From: Streptococcus sp. SN-1
Lineage (GTDB): Bacteria; Bacillota; Bacilli; Lactobacillales; Streptococcaceae
Assembly: GCF_041154385.1 (NCBI RefSeq)
Contig: NZ_AP028929.1
Coordinates: 1-64,000 of the forward strand
Direction of reading: 5' to 3'
DNA length: 64,000 nucleotides
In this document: positions 45,444 through 56,447 of the stretch, piece after piece
Numbering within the stretch: the stretch's first letter is position 1
Layout of the letters: each line of letters begins with the position of its first letter
Program-made: the position numbers and the translations under genes
Notes under the pieces: model-generated
What the model saw: the letters and a program-made list of their open reading frames with translations, nothing else
The model's database searches: none
Told to the model about the DNA's origin: nothing

Positions 45444-46154
45444 ATGAGTAGAAAAATGAAAAAGAAAACCTATATCAAATTGATGGCAGCGACTGTATTG
45501 GCTTCTACCCTGTTACTGGGAGCTTGTGGGAATAAAAAGGAAACAACTCAGGCAAGCAGTTCTGCTAAGACAAGCCAATCATCAAGCTCCAAAGCAGCTT
45601 TTGCTAGCAAAGAAAGCAAGATTCAGAAGTCCTCAAGTTCAGCTTCATCTGAAAAGGCCAAGGCGTCTACTGACCAGTCTTCAGCAAGCGCAACACCATC
45701 ACAAGCGACCCCTGCACCAGAACAAAGACAAGGTCATGAAGTGTCTAATCAACAGGTAGCTAGCCAACAAACTCCTGCTCAGGCTCCGTCAACTCAGCAA
45801 GGTTCTCAAGCCCAGTCTAACCAATCAAGCTATAATTCTACAACTGACCGCAAACTTCAAGACGAGCAAGCAGGGCAAAATAAACGCTACAAGGGTGTTT
45901 TAACCATGGTAGATGGTGATTTCTCAGCTGCAGCAGGCAACTGGAAGGGAGCCAATGGCGAAACCATCACAGTTTCATCAGGTGGTCAATTTACAGTAGA
46001 ATCTGCTGATGGAAAGAAAGAAAATTACTCTATCAAAGGCTATTCTTATACTCTTGATGATGGTAAGTATAATGCCAAAATTGGTGGAGGGAAAGTCATC
46101 CAAATTACAACAGGAGCGGATGGCAAGGTTTCCAGTGTTGCTTTGAGTCAATAG
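45444..46154 (+). CDS. Ser-rich lipoprotein with DUF6287-like C-terminal domain
   Basis: A 236-residue surface lipoprotein of unknown function. The signal peptide ends in lipobox LGAC (Cys about residue 28). A low-complexity Ser/Gln/Ala-rich spacer (about 30-135) precedes a compact C-terminal domain (about 145-236) containing GDFSAAAGNWKGANGE and IQITTGADGKVSSV, which I associate with DUF6287, seen in streptococcal lipoproteins. The start may be ATG 45444 or 45456; neither has a good RBS. It has its own promoter, and an upstream ComX box may add competence-induced transcription. The long spacer suggests the domain reaches through the wall. Confidence 0.8.
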   Translation: MSRKMKKKTYIKLMAATVLASTLLLGACGNKKETTQASSSAKTSQSSSSKAAFASKESKIQKSSSSASSEKAKASTDQSSASATPSQATPAPEQRQGHEVSNQQVASQQTPAQAPSTQQGSQAQSNQSSYNSTTDRKLQDEQAGQNKRYKGVLTMVDGDFSAAAGNWKGANGETITVSSGGQFTVESADGKKENYSIKGYSYTLDDGKYNAKIGGGKVIQITTGADGKVSSVALSQ

Positions 46155-46188
46155 TAACCTTCAGTATTTGAATTTTTACAATCAAAGA

Positions 46189-46224
46189 AAATCCGTCAGC
46201 TCAATAAGAGTTGACGGATTATTT
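46189..46224. terminator. Hairpin between the lipoprotein and isochorismatase-like genes
   Basis: AATCCGTCAGCTCAATAAGAGTTGACGGATT (46190-46220) forms a stem AATCCGTCA/TGACGGATT with a T-run on the plus side, placed between two convergent genes. Confidence 0.8.
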
Positions 46225-46775
46225 TATATTTGTATTTGGGTTAAAAATTCTTCTGTAGTAAGAATTTGAGCAAACTCATCTTGTAGAGAAAGGAGATTAA
46301 TCTCATGGATAGTCTCAGGAGAGATGGTCTGACCGTTTTTATTAGCTAGGGTAAAACTGGCAGTAGCATCTGCTAGTAAAGTGACTTCAAAACCAAGATT
46401 TGCTGCCATTCGTGTAGTAGTGGATACACAATGAGGCAGAGTCAAGCCAACAACGACTAAATGACCAATCTGTTTTTTTCGTAAATATGTTTCAAGATTT
46501 GTTCCAATAAAGGCGCTATTAACCGTTTTTTGAAAGACAGGTTCTGAGGTGACCGGTTCAAATCCACTTTTAAACACCTGATTTTGTTTGTTATGAAATT
46601 GTGACTGGGGATTGTCAGATATGTGTTGAACGTGTAAGACTGGAAGAGCGTGTTTACGAAAGTATGCCAGTACCCTCAATGCTTGATGTTCAGCTTGAGG
46701 GTTATTTCGTTCTCCCCAGATAGGGCTATCAAATGCTTTTTGCATATCGATAATCAGTAGAGCAGTGTGAACCAT
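46224..46775 (-). CDS. Isochorismatase-family (cysteine) hydrolase
   Basis: A 183-residue isochorismatase-like hydrolase with the family triad: Asp in LLIIDMQKAF (about residue 10), Lys in PVFQKTVNSAF and Cys in TLPHCVSTTTR. Members hydrolyse nicotinamide, N-carbamoyl compounds or isochorismate; the substrate here is not evident. The ATG at 46775 lies one base after the dusB stop; an extended start at 46904 would run through dusB and is rejected. It is the last gene of hslO-dusB-isochorismatase. Confidence 0.85.
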   Translation of the reverse strand: MVHTALLIIDMQKAFDSPIWGERNNPQAEHQALRVLAYFRKHALPVLHVQHISDNPQSQFHNKQNQVFKSGFEPVTSEPVFQKTVNSAFIGTNLETYLRKKQIGHLVVVGLTLPHCVSTTTRMAANLGFEVTLLADATASFTLANKNGQTISPETIHEINLLSLQDEFAQILTTEEFLTQIQI

Positions 46776-46776
46776 T

Positions 46777-47757
46777 TTAAGCTTTCTCCAATTGCAAGAG
46801 GGCTTCAATCTCTGCCAGGGTGCTAGCTTGTGAAATAGCTCCACGGAGCTTGGCTGCGCCAGATGTTCCACGGAGGTAGTGAGGAGCGAGGCCACGGAAT
46901 TCACGAACTGCTACGTTTTCTCCTTTGAGGTTAATCAAGCGTTTCAAATGTTCGTAGGCGATTTTCATCTTGTCTTCAAAGGTCAAATCAGGTAGGATTT
47001 CTCCTGTTTCAAAGTAATGGTTGATTTGGTTGAAGAGGTAAGGATTTCCCATGGCAGCGCGGCCAATCATGACTGCATCAGCACCGACTTCTTCAATGCG
47101 TTGTTTGGCTTCTTGGACAGTTCGGATATCACCGTTGGCGATGAAGGGAATCTTGGTCAGAGCTTGAGCGACCTTGTGAAGGGTCTCAAGGTCTGCGTGA
47201 CCTGTATACATTTGCTCACGGGTACGGCCATGCATAGCGAGGGCAGAAACACCTGCTGCTTCAGCAGCGAGGGCATTTTCTACTGCCAGAGACGGGTCAG
47301 CCCAGCCGGTACGCATCTTGACAGTAAGTGGAATATCAAGGACAGACTGGACCTTGTTGATGATAGAGTAAATCTTGTCTGGGTCCTTGAGCCACATAGC
47401 GCCAGCTTCGTTCTTCACGATTTTGTTAACTGGGCAGCCCATGTTGATATCCACGATATCGGTCTTAGTGTTTTCTTGGATGAATTCTGCTGCGCGTGCT
47501 AGGCTGTCTTCATCACTACCAAAAAGTTGGATAGAGACAGGGTTTTCGCCTTCATCGATGTGAAGCATGTGAAGGGTTTTTTCGTTGTTGTATTGGATTC
47601 CCTTGTCAGAGACCATTTCCATGACAACGAGTCCAGCTCCGAGCTCTTTTGCGATGGTACGAAAGGCTGAGTTGGTCACGCCAGCCATGGGCGCTAAAAC
47701 GGTACGATTGGGAATCTCAACATTGCCAATCATAAAAGGTGTATTAAGATTTGTCAC
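46777..47757 (-). CDS. dusB: tRNA-dihydrouridine synthase
   Basis: A flavin-dependent enzyme reducing uridines in tRNA D-loops. The 326-residue protein is a TIM barrel with FMN-binding [12 protein letters not shown] (about residues 21-32), the catalytic Cys in NMGCPVNKI (about 95-103), KMRTGW and the later ANGDIRT and [10 protein letters not shown]. The chosen start is the GTG at 47757, with GGAGGAA 7 bases upstream; a longer version from 47787 starts inside the upstream gene. It overlaps the hslO end by 14 bases. Confidence 0.93.
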   Translation of the reverse strand: MTNLNTPFMIGNVEIPNRTVLAPMAGVTNSAFRTIAKELGAGLVVMEMVSDKGIQYNNEKTLHMLHIDEGENPVSIQLFGSDEDSLARAAEFIQENTKTDIVDINMGCPVNKIVKNEAGAMWLKDPDKIYSIINKVQSVLDIPLTVKMRTGWADPSLAVENALAAEAAGVSALAMHGRTREQMYTGHADLETLHKVAQALTKIPFIANGDIRTVQEAKQRIEEVGADAVMIGRAAMGNPYLFNQINHYFETGEILPDLTFEDKMKIAYEHLKRLINLKGENVAVREFRGLAPHYLRGTSGAAKLRGAISQASTLAEIEALLQLEKA

Positions 47758-48616
47758 GAATGAGTTCCTCCAGGTCGTTTTCATCAAAGTTGTAAGTAGT
47801 TTGGCAGAATTGACAAGTGATTTCTGCCCCGTGGTCTTCCTCTTTCATTTCCTGTAAGTCTGAGCTTGGAAGGCTGGCAAGAGCGTTCATAAAGCGCTCA
47901 TGGCTACAGTCACATTGGAAACGGATTTCTTCTTCAGAAAGACGCTTGTAGGCCTCGTCACCGTAGATTGCTTTGAGGAGGGCTTCAATATGGTCTTCAC
48001 TTTCGAGAAGCGTTGAGATAGCTGGCATTTCTTGGATACGTTTTTCAAAGCGAGCAATCTCTTCTTCCTTGGCTCCCGGCAAGACTTGAATTAGGAAACC
48101 ACCAGCAACCTTGACCTTGTCTTCCTCGTCCAAAAGGACATTGAGGCCGACTGCTGAAGGGGTTTGTTGGCTTTCGGTCAGGTAAAAGGCCAGGTCTTCA
48201 CCGATTTCCCCAGAAATGAGGGGAGTCATAGAGTTGTAAGGATTTCCAGTACCGTAGTCTGTGATAACGAGAAATTGACCATTTCCAACAAAAGGTCCGA
48301 CTAGAACTTCACCAGTTGCAGTCTTTTTGATGTCAACACCAGGATTTTGAACATAGCCTTTAACGTTCCCCTTGGTATCAGCGACGGTGATGATAGCACC
48401 TAGAGAGCTAGATCCCAGTACCTTAACTGTTAGTTTGGTATTTCCTTTTTCATTGGCTGCGAGAATCTGGCTAGCGATAAGAGTTCGACCAAGCGCTACA
48501 GTTGAGCTAGCTTGGGTTTGGTGTTTTTCTTGAGCAGTGCGGACGGTTTCCGTGCTATCAAGGACAAAAGCACGAAAGGCTCCGCTTTCTGATATAGTTT
48601 TAATAATTTTATCCAT
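47744..48616 (-). CDS. hslO: Redox-regulated chaperone Hsp33
   Basis: Hsp33 is a cytoplasmic chaperone switched on by oxidation. The start at 48616 gives 290 residues, the family length. The C-terminal redox switch has CDC (in [11 protein letters not shown], about 234-244) and CQFC (about 267-270), the four zinc-binding cysteines. The N-terminal domain shows [11 protein letters not shown] and the [10 protein letters not shown] segment. An upstream in-frame extension to 48829 is rejected because it spans the divergent promoter region. The RBS is weak. It leads the hslO-dusB operon, the usual pairing in Firmicutes. Confidence 0.94.
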   Translation of the reverse strand: MDKIIKTISESGAFRAFVLDSTETVRTAQEKHQTQASSTVALGRTLIASQILAANEKGNTKLTVKVLGSSSLGAIITVADTKGNVKGYVQNPGVDIKKTATGEVLVGPFVGNGQFLVITDYGTGNPYNSMTPLISGEIGEDLAFYLTESQQTPSAVGLNVLLDEEDKVKVAGGFLIQVLPGAKEEEIARFEKRIQEMPAISTLLESEDHIEALLKAIYGDEAYKRLSEEEIRFQCDCSHERFMNALASLPSSDLQEMKEEDHGAEITCQFCQTTYNFDENDLEELIRDKS

Positions 48617-48780
48617 AGCTACTATTTTAGCATAAAAATGCCCAAAGGGGGAGCCGTGTGTTTGCTGATTTTTAGGATAATGGACCAGGAAATCAGCATG
48701 AAAAGAAAAAGAGAAACAGATTATTTCAGCATTTGTAAGATTTATGCTATGCTTAAAGTAGAAAATGAAAGGGGTAACAA

Positions 48781-50208
48781 ATGTATTTAGGAGACTTGAT
48801 GGAAAAGGCTGAATCTGGCCAATTTTCAATCCTTTCCTTTCTATTACAAGAGTCTCAGACGACCGTCAAGGCTGTAATAGAGGAGACAGGATTTTCAAAA
48901 GCAACCCTAACCAAATATGTCACCCTGCTCAATGATAGGGCTATGGATAGTGGCTTAGAGCTGACTATTCACTTAGAAGATGAAAATCTGCGTCTGTCAA
49001 TTGGTGCAGCTACCAAGGGGAGAGATATTCGGAGCTTATTTTTGGAGAATGCTGTTAAATACCAGATTTTGGTTTATCTTCTCTACCACCAACAGTTTTT
49101 AGCCCATCAGCTGGCTCAAGAATTGATGATTAGTGAGGCTACGCTTGGCCGCCACTTAGCCAGTCTAAATCAGATTTTGTCAGAATTTGACTTATCCATC
49201 CAAAATGGACGTTGGCGAGGCCCAGAGCATCAGATTCGCTATTTCTATTTCTGTCTTTTCCGCAAGGTCTGGTCCAGTCAGGAGTGGGAAGGTCACATGC
49301 AGAAACCAGAGAGAAAGCAGGAAATTACTACACTAGAAGAAATCTGCGGTGCGAGTTTGTCTTCGGGGCAGAAATTGGACTTGGTTTTGTGGAGTCACAT
49401 CAGTCAGCAACGTCTTCGGGCCAATGCCTGTCAGTTTCAAGTCATAGAAGAGAAAATGCGAGGGTATTTTGACAATATTTTTTACCTTCGTTTGCATCGA
49501 AAGGCTCCGTCCTTTTTCGCTGGGCAACACCTTCCTCTAGGAACTGAGGATGGTGAGATGATAATTTTCTTCTCTTTCCTCCTATCTCATCGCATTCTTC
49601 CTCTTCATACTATGGAGTATATCCTTGGTTTTGGAGGGCAGTTGGCAGATTTGCTGACGCAATTGATTCAAGAAATGAAGAAGGAGGAGTTGCTGGGTGA
49701 TTATACAGAGGACCATGTTACCTATGAACTCAGTCAGCTTTGTGCCCAAGTCTATCTCTATAAGGGCTATATTTTACATGATCGCTATAAGTACCAGTTA
49801 GAGAATCGCCATCCTTATTTGCTGATGGAACATGATTTTAGGGGAACGGCAGAGGAGATTTTTCATGCTCTACCTGCCTTTCAGCAGGGGACGGATTTGG
49901 ATAAGAAAATTCTCTGGGAATGGCTCCAGTTGATCGAGTATATGGCTGAAAATGGTGGTCAGCATATGCGGATTGGTCTGGATTTGACATCTGGTTTTCT
50001 TGTCTTTTCAAGGATGGCAGCCATTTTGAAACGGTATTTGGAATACAATCGTTTTATTACTATTGAAGCCTATGACCGAACTCGACATTATGATTTGCTG
50101 GTTACCAATAACCCGATTCATAAGAAGGAGCAGACACCAGTCTATTATTTAAAAAATGACTTGGATATGGAAGATTTGGCAGGGATTCGTCAGTTATTAT
50201 TCACTTAA
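48781..50208 (+). CDS. Mga-like helix-turn-helix regulator
   Basis: A 475-residue putative transcription regulator resembling the Mga/AtxA group. The N-terminal part has two helix-turn-helix-like stretches, [20 protein letters not shown] (28-47) and [19 protein letters not shown] (about 110-128), followed by a large PRD-like region (about 170-400) and a C-terminal EIIB-like segment. Ligand and targets are unknown. GAAAGGGG precedes the ATG. It diverges from hslO and lies upstream of glpK, from which a terminator separates it; control of glpKOF is possible but only inferred from position. Confidence 0.8.
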   Translation: MYLGDLMEKAESGQFSILSFLLQESQTTVKAVIEETGFSKATLTKYVTLLNDRAMDSGLELTIHLEDENLRLSIGAATKGRDIRSLFLENAVKYQILVYLLYHQQFLAHQLAQELMISEATLGRHLASLNQILSEFDLSIQNGRWRGPEHQIRYFYFCLFRKVWSSQEWEGHMQKPERKQEITTLEEICGASLSSGQKLDLVLWSHISQQRLRANACQFQVIEEKMRGYFDNIFYLRLHRKAPSFFAGQHLPLGTEDGEMIIFFSFLLSHRILPLHTMEYILGFGGQLADLLTQLIQEMKKEELLGDYTEDHVTYELSQLCAQVYLYKGYILHDRYKYQLENRHPYLLMEHDFRGTAEEIFHALPAFQQGTDLDKKILWEWLQLIEYMAENGGQHMRIGLDLTSGFLVFSRMAAILKRYLEYNRFITIEAYDRTRHYDLLVTNNPIHKKEQTPVYYLKNDLDMEDLAGIRQLLFT

Positions 50209-50235
50209 AAGACTTGGTGCTTCCAGGTCTTTTTT
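50207..50235 (+). terminator. Terminator of the Mga-like gene
   Basis: AAAAGACTTGG/CCAGGTCTTTT stem with a TGCTT loop and T-run. Confidence 0.88.
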
Positions 50236-50283
50236 GTGAAATTTACACAATCTCCTCACATTTTTTTAAAAATTAAAAAAAGT

Positions 50284-50316
50284 TGATAAACAAGAAAGCG
50301 CTTTATTTTGTATACT
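50284..50316 (+). promoter_or_regulatory. glpK promoter region with cre-like palindrome
   Basis: AAGAAAGCGCTTTAT (50292-50306) contains the perfect palindrome AAAGCGCTTT and fits the CcpA cre consensus with two mismatches. TATACT (50311-50316) is the -10; TTGATA (50284-50289) is a poorly spaced -35. This suggests catabolite repression of the glp operon. Confidence 0.6.
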
Positions 50317-50355
50317 AGTTAGTGTAAAGAGGAGACATCCTCAAGATCTTTATGA

Positions 50356-51876
<1,521 letters not shown>

Positions 51877-51917
51877 TACTGGAAGAATAAAGCGACTTAG
51901 TTAGAAAGTGTGTAAAT

Positions 51918-53744
51918 ATGGAATTTTCAAAGAAAACACGTGAATTATCAATTAAAAAAATGCAGGAACGTACCCTGGACCTCTTGATTATTGGTGGAGG
52001 AATCACAGGGGCTGGTGTAGCTTTGCAGGCGGCAGCTAGCGGTCTTGAGACTGGATTGATTGAAATGCAAGACTTTGCAGAAGGAACATCCAGTCGTTCA
52101 ACAAAATTGGTTCACGGAGGTCTGCGTTACCTCAAACAATTCGACGTAGAAGTGGTATCAGATACAGTTTCAGAACGTGCAGTGGTACAACAAATTGCTC
52201 CACACATTCCAAAACCAGATCCAATGCTCTTGCCAGTTTACGATGAAGATGGAGCGACCTTTAGCCTTTTCCGTCTCAAAGTAGCTATGGACTTGTATGA
52301 CCTTTTGGCAGGAGTTAACAATACGCCAGCTGCTAACAAGGTCTTGAGCAAGGAAGAAGTCTTGGAACGTCAACCAAACTTGAAGAAAGAAGGCTTGGTA
52401 GGAGGTGGAGTTTACCTTGACTTCCGTAACAACGATGCGCGTCTCGTGATTGAAAATATCAAACGTGCCAACCAAGACGGTGCCCTCATTGCCAACCACG
52501 TGAAGGCAGAAGGTTTCCTCTTTGACGAAAGTGGCAAGATTACAGGTGTCGTAGCTCGTGATTTGTTGACAGACCAAGTCTTTGAAATCAAGGCCCGTCT
52601 GGTTATTAATACAACAGGTCCTTGGAGCGATAAGGTACGTAATTTGTCTAATAAGGGAACCCAATTCTCACAAATGCGTCCAACTAAGGGAGTTCACTTG
52701 GTAGTGGATTCAAGCAAGATCAAGGTTTCTCAACCAGTTTACTTTGACACAGGTTTGGGTGACGGTCGTATGGTCTTTGTTCTCCCACGTGAAAACAAGA
52801 CTTACTTCGGTACAACTGATACAGACTACACAGGTGATTTAGAACATCCAAAAGTGACTCAGGAAGATGTAGATTACCTACTTGGCATTGTCAACAACCG
52901 CTTCCCAGAAGCCAACATCACCATTGATGATATCGAAAGCAGCTGGGCAGGTCTTCGTCCATTGATCGCAGGCAATAGCGCTTCTGACTACAATGGAGGA
53001 AATAACGGTACAATCAGTGATGAAAGCTTTAACAACTTGATTGCGACTGTTGAATCTTATCTCTCTAAAGAAAAAACGCGTGAAGATGTTGAGTCTGCTG
53101 TCAGCAAGCTTGAAAGCAGTACCTCTGAGAAACATTTGGATCCATCTGCAGTTTCTCGTGGTTCGAGCTTGGATCGTGATGATAATGGCCTTTTGACCCT
53201 TGCTGGTGGTAAAATCACAGACTACCGTAAGATGGCTGAAGGAGCTATGGAGCGCGTGGTTGAAATCCTCAAAGCAGAATTTGACCGTAGCTTTAAACTC
53301 ATCAATTCTAAGACTTACCCTGTTTCAGGTGGAGAATTGAATCCAGCAAATGTGGACTCAGAAATCGAAGCCTTTGCGCAACTTGGAGTGTCACGTGGAT
53401 TGGATAGCAAGGAAGCCCACTATCTCGCAAATCTATACGGTTCAAATGCACCGAAAGTATTTGCCCTTGCTCACAGCTTGGAACAAGCGCCAGGACTCAG
53501 CTTGGCAGACACCTTGTCCCTTCACTATGCAATGCGCAATGAGTTGGCTCTTAGCCCAGTTGACTTCCTTCTTCGTCGTACCAACCATATGCTCTTTATG
53601 CGTGATAGTTTGGATAGCATTGTAGAGCCAGTTCTAGATGAAATGGGACGTTTCTACGAATGGACAGAAGATGAAAAAGCAACTTACCGTGCTGATGTCG
53701 AATCAGCTCTTGCTAACAACGATTTAGCAGAATTAAAAAATTAA
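51918..53744 (+). CDS. glpO: Alpha-glycerophosphate oxidase
   Basis: GlpO oxidises glycerol 3-phosphate to dihydroxyacetone phosphate with O2, releasing H2O2. The 608-residue flavoprotein has the FAD-binding IIGGGITGAGVALQ (about 24-37) and GTSSRSTKLVHGGLRYL (about 55-71). Its length exceeds that of the quinone-linked GlpD because of an inserted segment (about residues 355-420), typical of the streptococcal oxidase. It follows glpK by 41 bases. In Mitis-group streptococci the H2O2 it makes adds to that from pyruvate oxidase. Confidence 0.95.
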   Translation: MEFSKKTRELSIKKMQERTLDLLIIGGGITGAGVALQAAASGLETGLIEMQDFAEGTSSRSTKLVHGGLRYLKQFDVEVVSDTVSERAVVQQIAPHIPKPDPMLLPVYDEDGATFSLFRLKVAMDLYDLLAGVNNTPAANKVLSKEEVLERQPNLKKEGLVGGGVYLDFRNNDARLVIENIKRANQDGALIANHVKAEGFLFDESGKITGVVARDLLTDQVFEIKARLVINTTGPWSDKVRNLSNKGTQFSQMRPTKGVHLVVDSSKIKVSQPVYFDTGLGDGRMVFVLPRENKTYFGTTDTDYTGDLEHPKVTQEDVDYLLGIVNNRFPEANITIDDIESSWAGLRPLIAGNSASDYNGGNNGTISDESFNNLIATVESYLSKEKTREDVESAVSKLESSTSEKHLDPSAVSRGSSLDRDDNGLLTLAGGKITDYRKMAEGAMERVVEILKAEFDRSFKLINSKTYPVSGGELNPANVDSEIEAFAQLGVSRGLDSKEAHYLANLYGSNAPKVFALAHSLEQAPGLSLADTLSLHYAMRNELALSPVDFLLRRTNHMLFMRDSLDSIVEPVLDEMGRFYEWTEDEKATYRADVESALANNDLAELKN

Positions 53745-53814
53745 GAAAAAATAAAAGAGGTGGCGGGCAGGACTCCTAGTCTACCCTCTCCTCCTTTTTA
53801 ATGGAGACAGAAAG

Positions 53815-54519
53815 ATGATGAATGAATTATTTGGAGAATTTCTAGGGACTTTAATCCTAATTCTTCTAGGAAATGGTGTTGTAGCAGGTGTAGTTCTTCC
53901 TAAAACCAAGAGCAACAATGCAGGTTGGATTGTGATTACTATGGGTTGGGGGATTGCAGTTGCGGTTGCAGTATTTGTATCTGGCAAGCTCAGTCCAGCT
54001 CATTTAAACCCAGCTGTGACCATTGGTGTAGCTTTAAAAGGTGGTTTGCCTTGGGCTTCCGTTTTCCCTTATATCCTAGCTCAGTTTGCAGGGGCTATGC
54101 TGGGTCAGATTTTGGTTTGGTTGCAATTCAAACCTCACTATGAGGCAGAAGAAAATGCAGGAAATATTTTGGCTACTTTCAGCACAGGACCAGCTATCAA
54201 GGATACAGTTTCTAACTTGATCAGCGAAATCCTTGGCACCTTTGTATTGGTATTGACAATCTTTGCTTTGGGACTTTATGACCTTCAAGCAGGAATCGGA
54301 ACCTTTGCAGTGGGGACTTTGATTGTCGGTATCGGTCTATCACTAGGTGGGACAACAGGTTATGCCTTGAACCCTGCACGTGATCTTGGACCTCGTATCA
54401 TGCACAGTATCCTTCCAATTTCAAACAAGGGAGACGGAGACTGGTCTTATGCTTGGATTCCAGTTGTGGGACCTGTTATCGGTGCAGCCTTGGCCGTGCT
54501 TGTATTCTCACTTTTCTAA
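53815..54519 (+). CDS. glpF: Glycerol uptake facilitator (aquaglyceroporin)
   Basis: GlpF lets glycerol diffuse across the membrane. The 234-residue MIP-family channel has six membrane segments and two NPA-type half-helices, HLNPAVTIG (about 63-71) and ALNPARDLG (about 182-190), with Arg of the selectivity filter after the second. It lies 70 bases after glpO; a weak G+C-rich hairpin sits in the gap (about 53761-53800) and may reduce its expression. RBS GGAGACAG precedes ATG 53815; a second ATG follows directly. A strong terminator follows the gene. Confidence 0.95.
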   Translation: MMNELFGEFLGTLILILLGNGVVAGVVLPKTKSNNAGWIVITMGWGIAVAVAVFVSGKLSPAHLNPAVTIGVALKGGLPWASVFPYILAQFAGAMLGQILVWLQFKPHYEAEENAGNILATFSTGPAIKDTVSNLISEILGTFVLVLTIFALGLYDLQAGIGTFAVGTLIVGIGLSLGGTTGYALNPARDLGPRIMHSILPISNKGDGDWSYAWIPVVGPVIGAALAVLVFSLF

Positions 54520-54541
54520 TCTAGAAAACAATTTTGTTGAT

Positions 54542-54574
54542 AGAGCTTGAGATGAAAATCTCAGGCTCTTTTTT
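54542..54574 (+). terminator. Terminator of the glp operon
   Basis: AGAGCTTGAGAT/ATCTCAGGCTCT, a 12-bp stem closed by a GAAA loop, followed by a T-run. Confidence 0.92.
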
Positions 54575-54645
54575 AAAAATATACATAGAAAAACCGCATA
54601 ATTTTTAAAATTAGCTTAAATATAATGAAAATCTACGGCAAACAA

Positions 54646-54675
54646 TTGAAAAATTACCCTAGAAAGTGGTACAAT
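54646..54675 (+). promoter_or_regulatory. Promoter of the dlt operon
   Basis: TTGAAA (54646-54651), an 18-base spacer and TACAAT (54670-54675). A second TATAAT at 54621-54626 lies upstream. Confidence 0.6.
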
Positions 54676-54744
54676 GGTAGAAAAATACTATAGTAAAAGT
54701 TTATCTTATTTTACAAAAATTACAGAAATGAATGGTTTTTCTTG

Positions 54745-54876
54745 ATGAAACAGAGAAAAGAATTATACCTTTTTCTTGGTCGGACAGCCTTGTATTTTCT
54801 TATCTTTCTAGGGCTGCTTTACTTCTTTAGCTATCTTGGCCAGGGTCAAGGAGGCTTTATCTATAATGAATTTTAA
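54745..54876 (+). CDS. dltX: D-alanylation-associated small membrane protein DltX
   Basis: DltX is a 43-residue single-span membrane peptide required for D-alanylation in Gram-positives; its C-terminal motif is thought to receive or relay D-alanine with DltB and DltD. Translation gives MKQRKELYLF followed by a membrane segment (about 13-31) and the conserved end GGFIYNEF. Too short for most gene callers, but position and the terminal motif make it convincing. It is the first gene of the dlt operon, 20 bases before dltA. Confidence 0.92.
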   Translation: MKQRKELYLFLGRTALYFLIFLGLLYFFSYLGQGQGGFIYNEF

Positions 54877-54896
54877 CTTGAAGGAGAATTCCTATT

Positions 54897-56447
54897 GTGT
54901 CAAATAAACCAATAGTAGATATGATTGAAACCATTGAGCATTTTGCTCAGATACAGCCTAGCTATCCTGTTTACAATGTTTTGGGACAGGAACACACTTA
55001 TGGAGATTTAAAGTCTGATTCGGATAGTTTGGCTGCAGCCATTGACCAACTAGGCTTGCCTGAGAAGTCTCCCGTGGTTGTTTTCGGAGGCCAAGAATAT
55101 GAAATGTTGGCAACATTTGTAGCACTGACTAAGTCAGGTCATGCCTACATTCCCATTGATAGCCATTCAGCCTTGGAGAGAGTTTCGGCTATTTTAGAAG
55201 TAGCAGAGCCAAGCTTGATTATTGCCATCTCAGATTTTCCATTGGTGCAGGTTTCGACACCTATGATGACTCTGGATCAGGTTCAAGAAGCCTTTGCCCA
55301 AGGGACTAGCTATGAGATCACACATCCAGTCAAGGGCGATGATAACTACTACATTATCTTTACTTCTGGTACGACTGGTAAGCCAAAGGGAGTGCAGATT
55401 TCCCATGATAACCTCCTCAGCTTTACCAACTGGATGATTATGGACAAGGAATTTGTGACGCCAAGTCGTCCGCAAATGCTGGCTCAACCACCTTATTCAT
55501 TTGACCTGTCTGTCATGTACTGGGCACCGACCTTGGCACTTGGTGGTACGCTTTTCGCTCTTCCTTCAGCTATTACTCAGGACTTTAAGCAACTCTTTGC
55601 GACCATCTTTTCATTGCCAATCGCTATCTGGACATCAACGCCTTCTTTTGCGGATATGGCCATGTTATCAGAAGACTTCAATAGTCAGAAAATGCCTGGA
55701 ATCACGCATTTCTACTTTGATGGAGAAGAATTGACGGTTAAAACGGCTCAAAAATTGCGTGAGCGTTTCCCACATGCCCGTATTATCAATGCCTACGGCC
55801 CAACAGAAGCGACAGTAGCCCTGTCAGCAGTTTCCGTGACAGACGAGATGTTAGCGACTCTCAAACGCCTACCAATCGGCTATACCAAGGCTGATTCTCC
55901 AACCTTTATTATTGATGAGGAAGGCAATAAACTGCCAAATGGTGAACAGGGAGAAATCATTGTTTCTGGGCCAGCTGTTTCAAAAGGTTATATGAACAAT
56001 CCTGAAAAAACAGCGGAAGCCTTCTTTGAATTTGAAGGTCTGCCAGCCTATCACACAGGCGATGTGGGAACCATGACAGATGAGGGCTTACTTCTCTACG
56101 GCGGACGCATGGACTTCCAGATTAAGTTCAACGGTTACCGCATTGAGTTAGAAGATGTCTCTCAAAATCTTAATAAGTCTCGTTATATCGAATCTGCTGT
56201 CGCAGTACCACGTTATAACAAGGATCACAAGGTACAAAATCTACTGGCCTATGTCATCTTAAAAGACGGTGTTCGTGAGCAGTTTGAGCGTGATATCGAT
56301 ATTACCAAGGCTATCAAGGAAGACCTGATAGACATCATGATGTCCTACATGATGCCGTCTAAATTCCTTTACCGAGACAGTTTGCCATTGACTCCCAATG
56401 GAAAGATTGATATTAAAGGATTGATTAACGAGGTGAATAAGAGATGA
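54897..56447 (+). CDS. dltA: D-alanine--D-alanyl carrier protein ligase
   Basis: DltA activates D-alanine with ATP and loads it on carrier protein DltC. The 516-residue adenylate-forming enzyme has the phosphate loop [11 protein letters not shown] (about 150-160), [10 protein letters not shown], the YHTGD motif and the C-terminal Lys in NGKIDIKGL. The start is GTG at 54897 with AAGGAGAA upstream. It overlaps dltB by 4 bases. D-alanylated teichoic acids reduce surface charge and resist cationic antimicrobial peptides. Confidence 0.97.
   Translation: MSNKPIVDMIETIEHFAQIQPSYPVYNVLGQEHTYGDLKSDSDSLAAAIDQLGLPEKSPVVVFGGQEYEMLATFVALTKSGHAYIPIDSHSALERVSAILEVAEPSLIIAISDFPLVQVSTPMMTLDQVQEAFAQGTSYEITHPVKGDDNYYIIFTSGTTGKPKGVQISHDNLLSFTNWMIMDKEFVTPSRPQMLAQPPYSFDLSVMYWAPTLALGGTLFALPSAITQDFKQLFATIFSLPIAIWTSTPSFADMAMLSEDFNSQKMPGITHFYFDGEELTVKTAQKLRERFPHARIINAYGPTEATVALSAVSVTDEMLATLKRLPIGYTKADSPTFIIDEEGNKLPNGEQGEIIVSGPAVSKGYMNNPEKTAEAFFEFEGLPAYHTGDVGTMTDEGLLLYGGRMDFQIKFNGYRIELEDVSQNLNKSRYIESAVAVPRYNKDHKVQNLLAYVILKDGVREQFERDIDITKAIKEDLIDIMMSYMMPSKFLYRDSLPLTPNGKIDIKGLINEVNKR

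Noticed and set aside
46776..46904. Extended start of the isochorismatase-like gene
   Set aside because: The extension lies entirely in dusB in another frame and lacks RBS; ATG 46775 fits the family N-terminus.
48617..48829. Extended start of hslO from 48829
   Set aside because: It would add 71 residues unlike Hsp33 and cross the divergent promoter region; 290 residues from 48616 is the family length.
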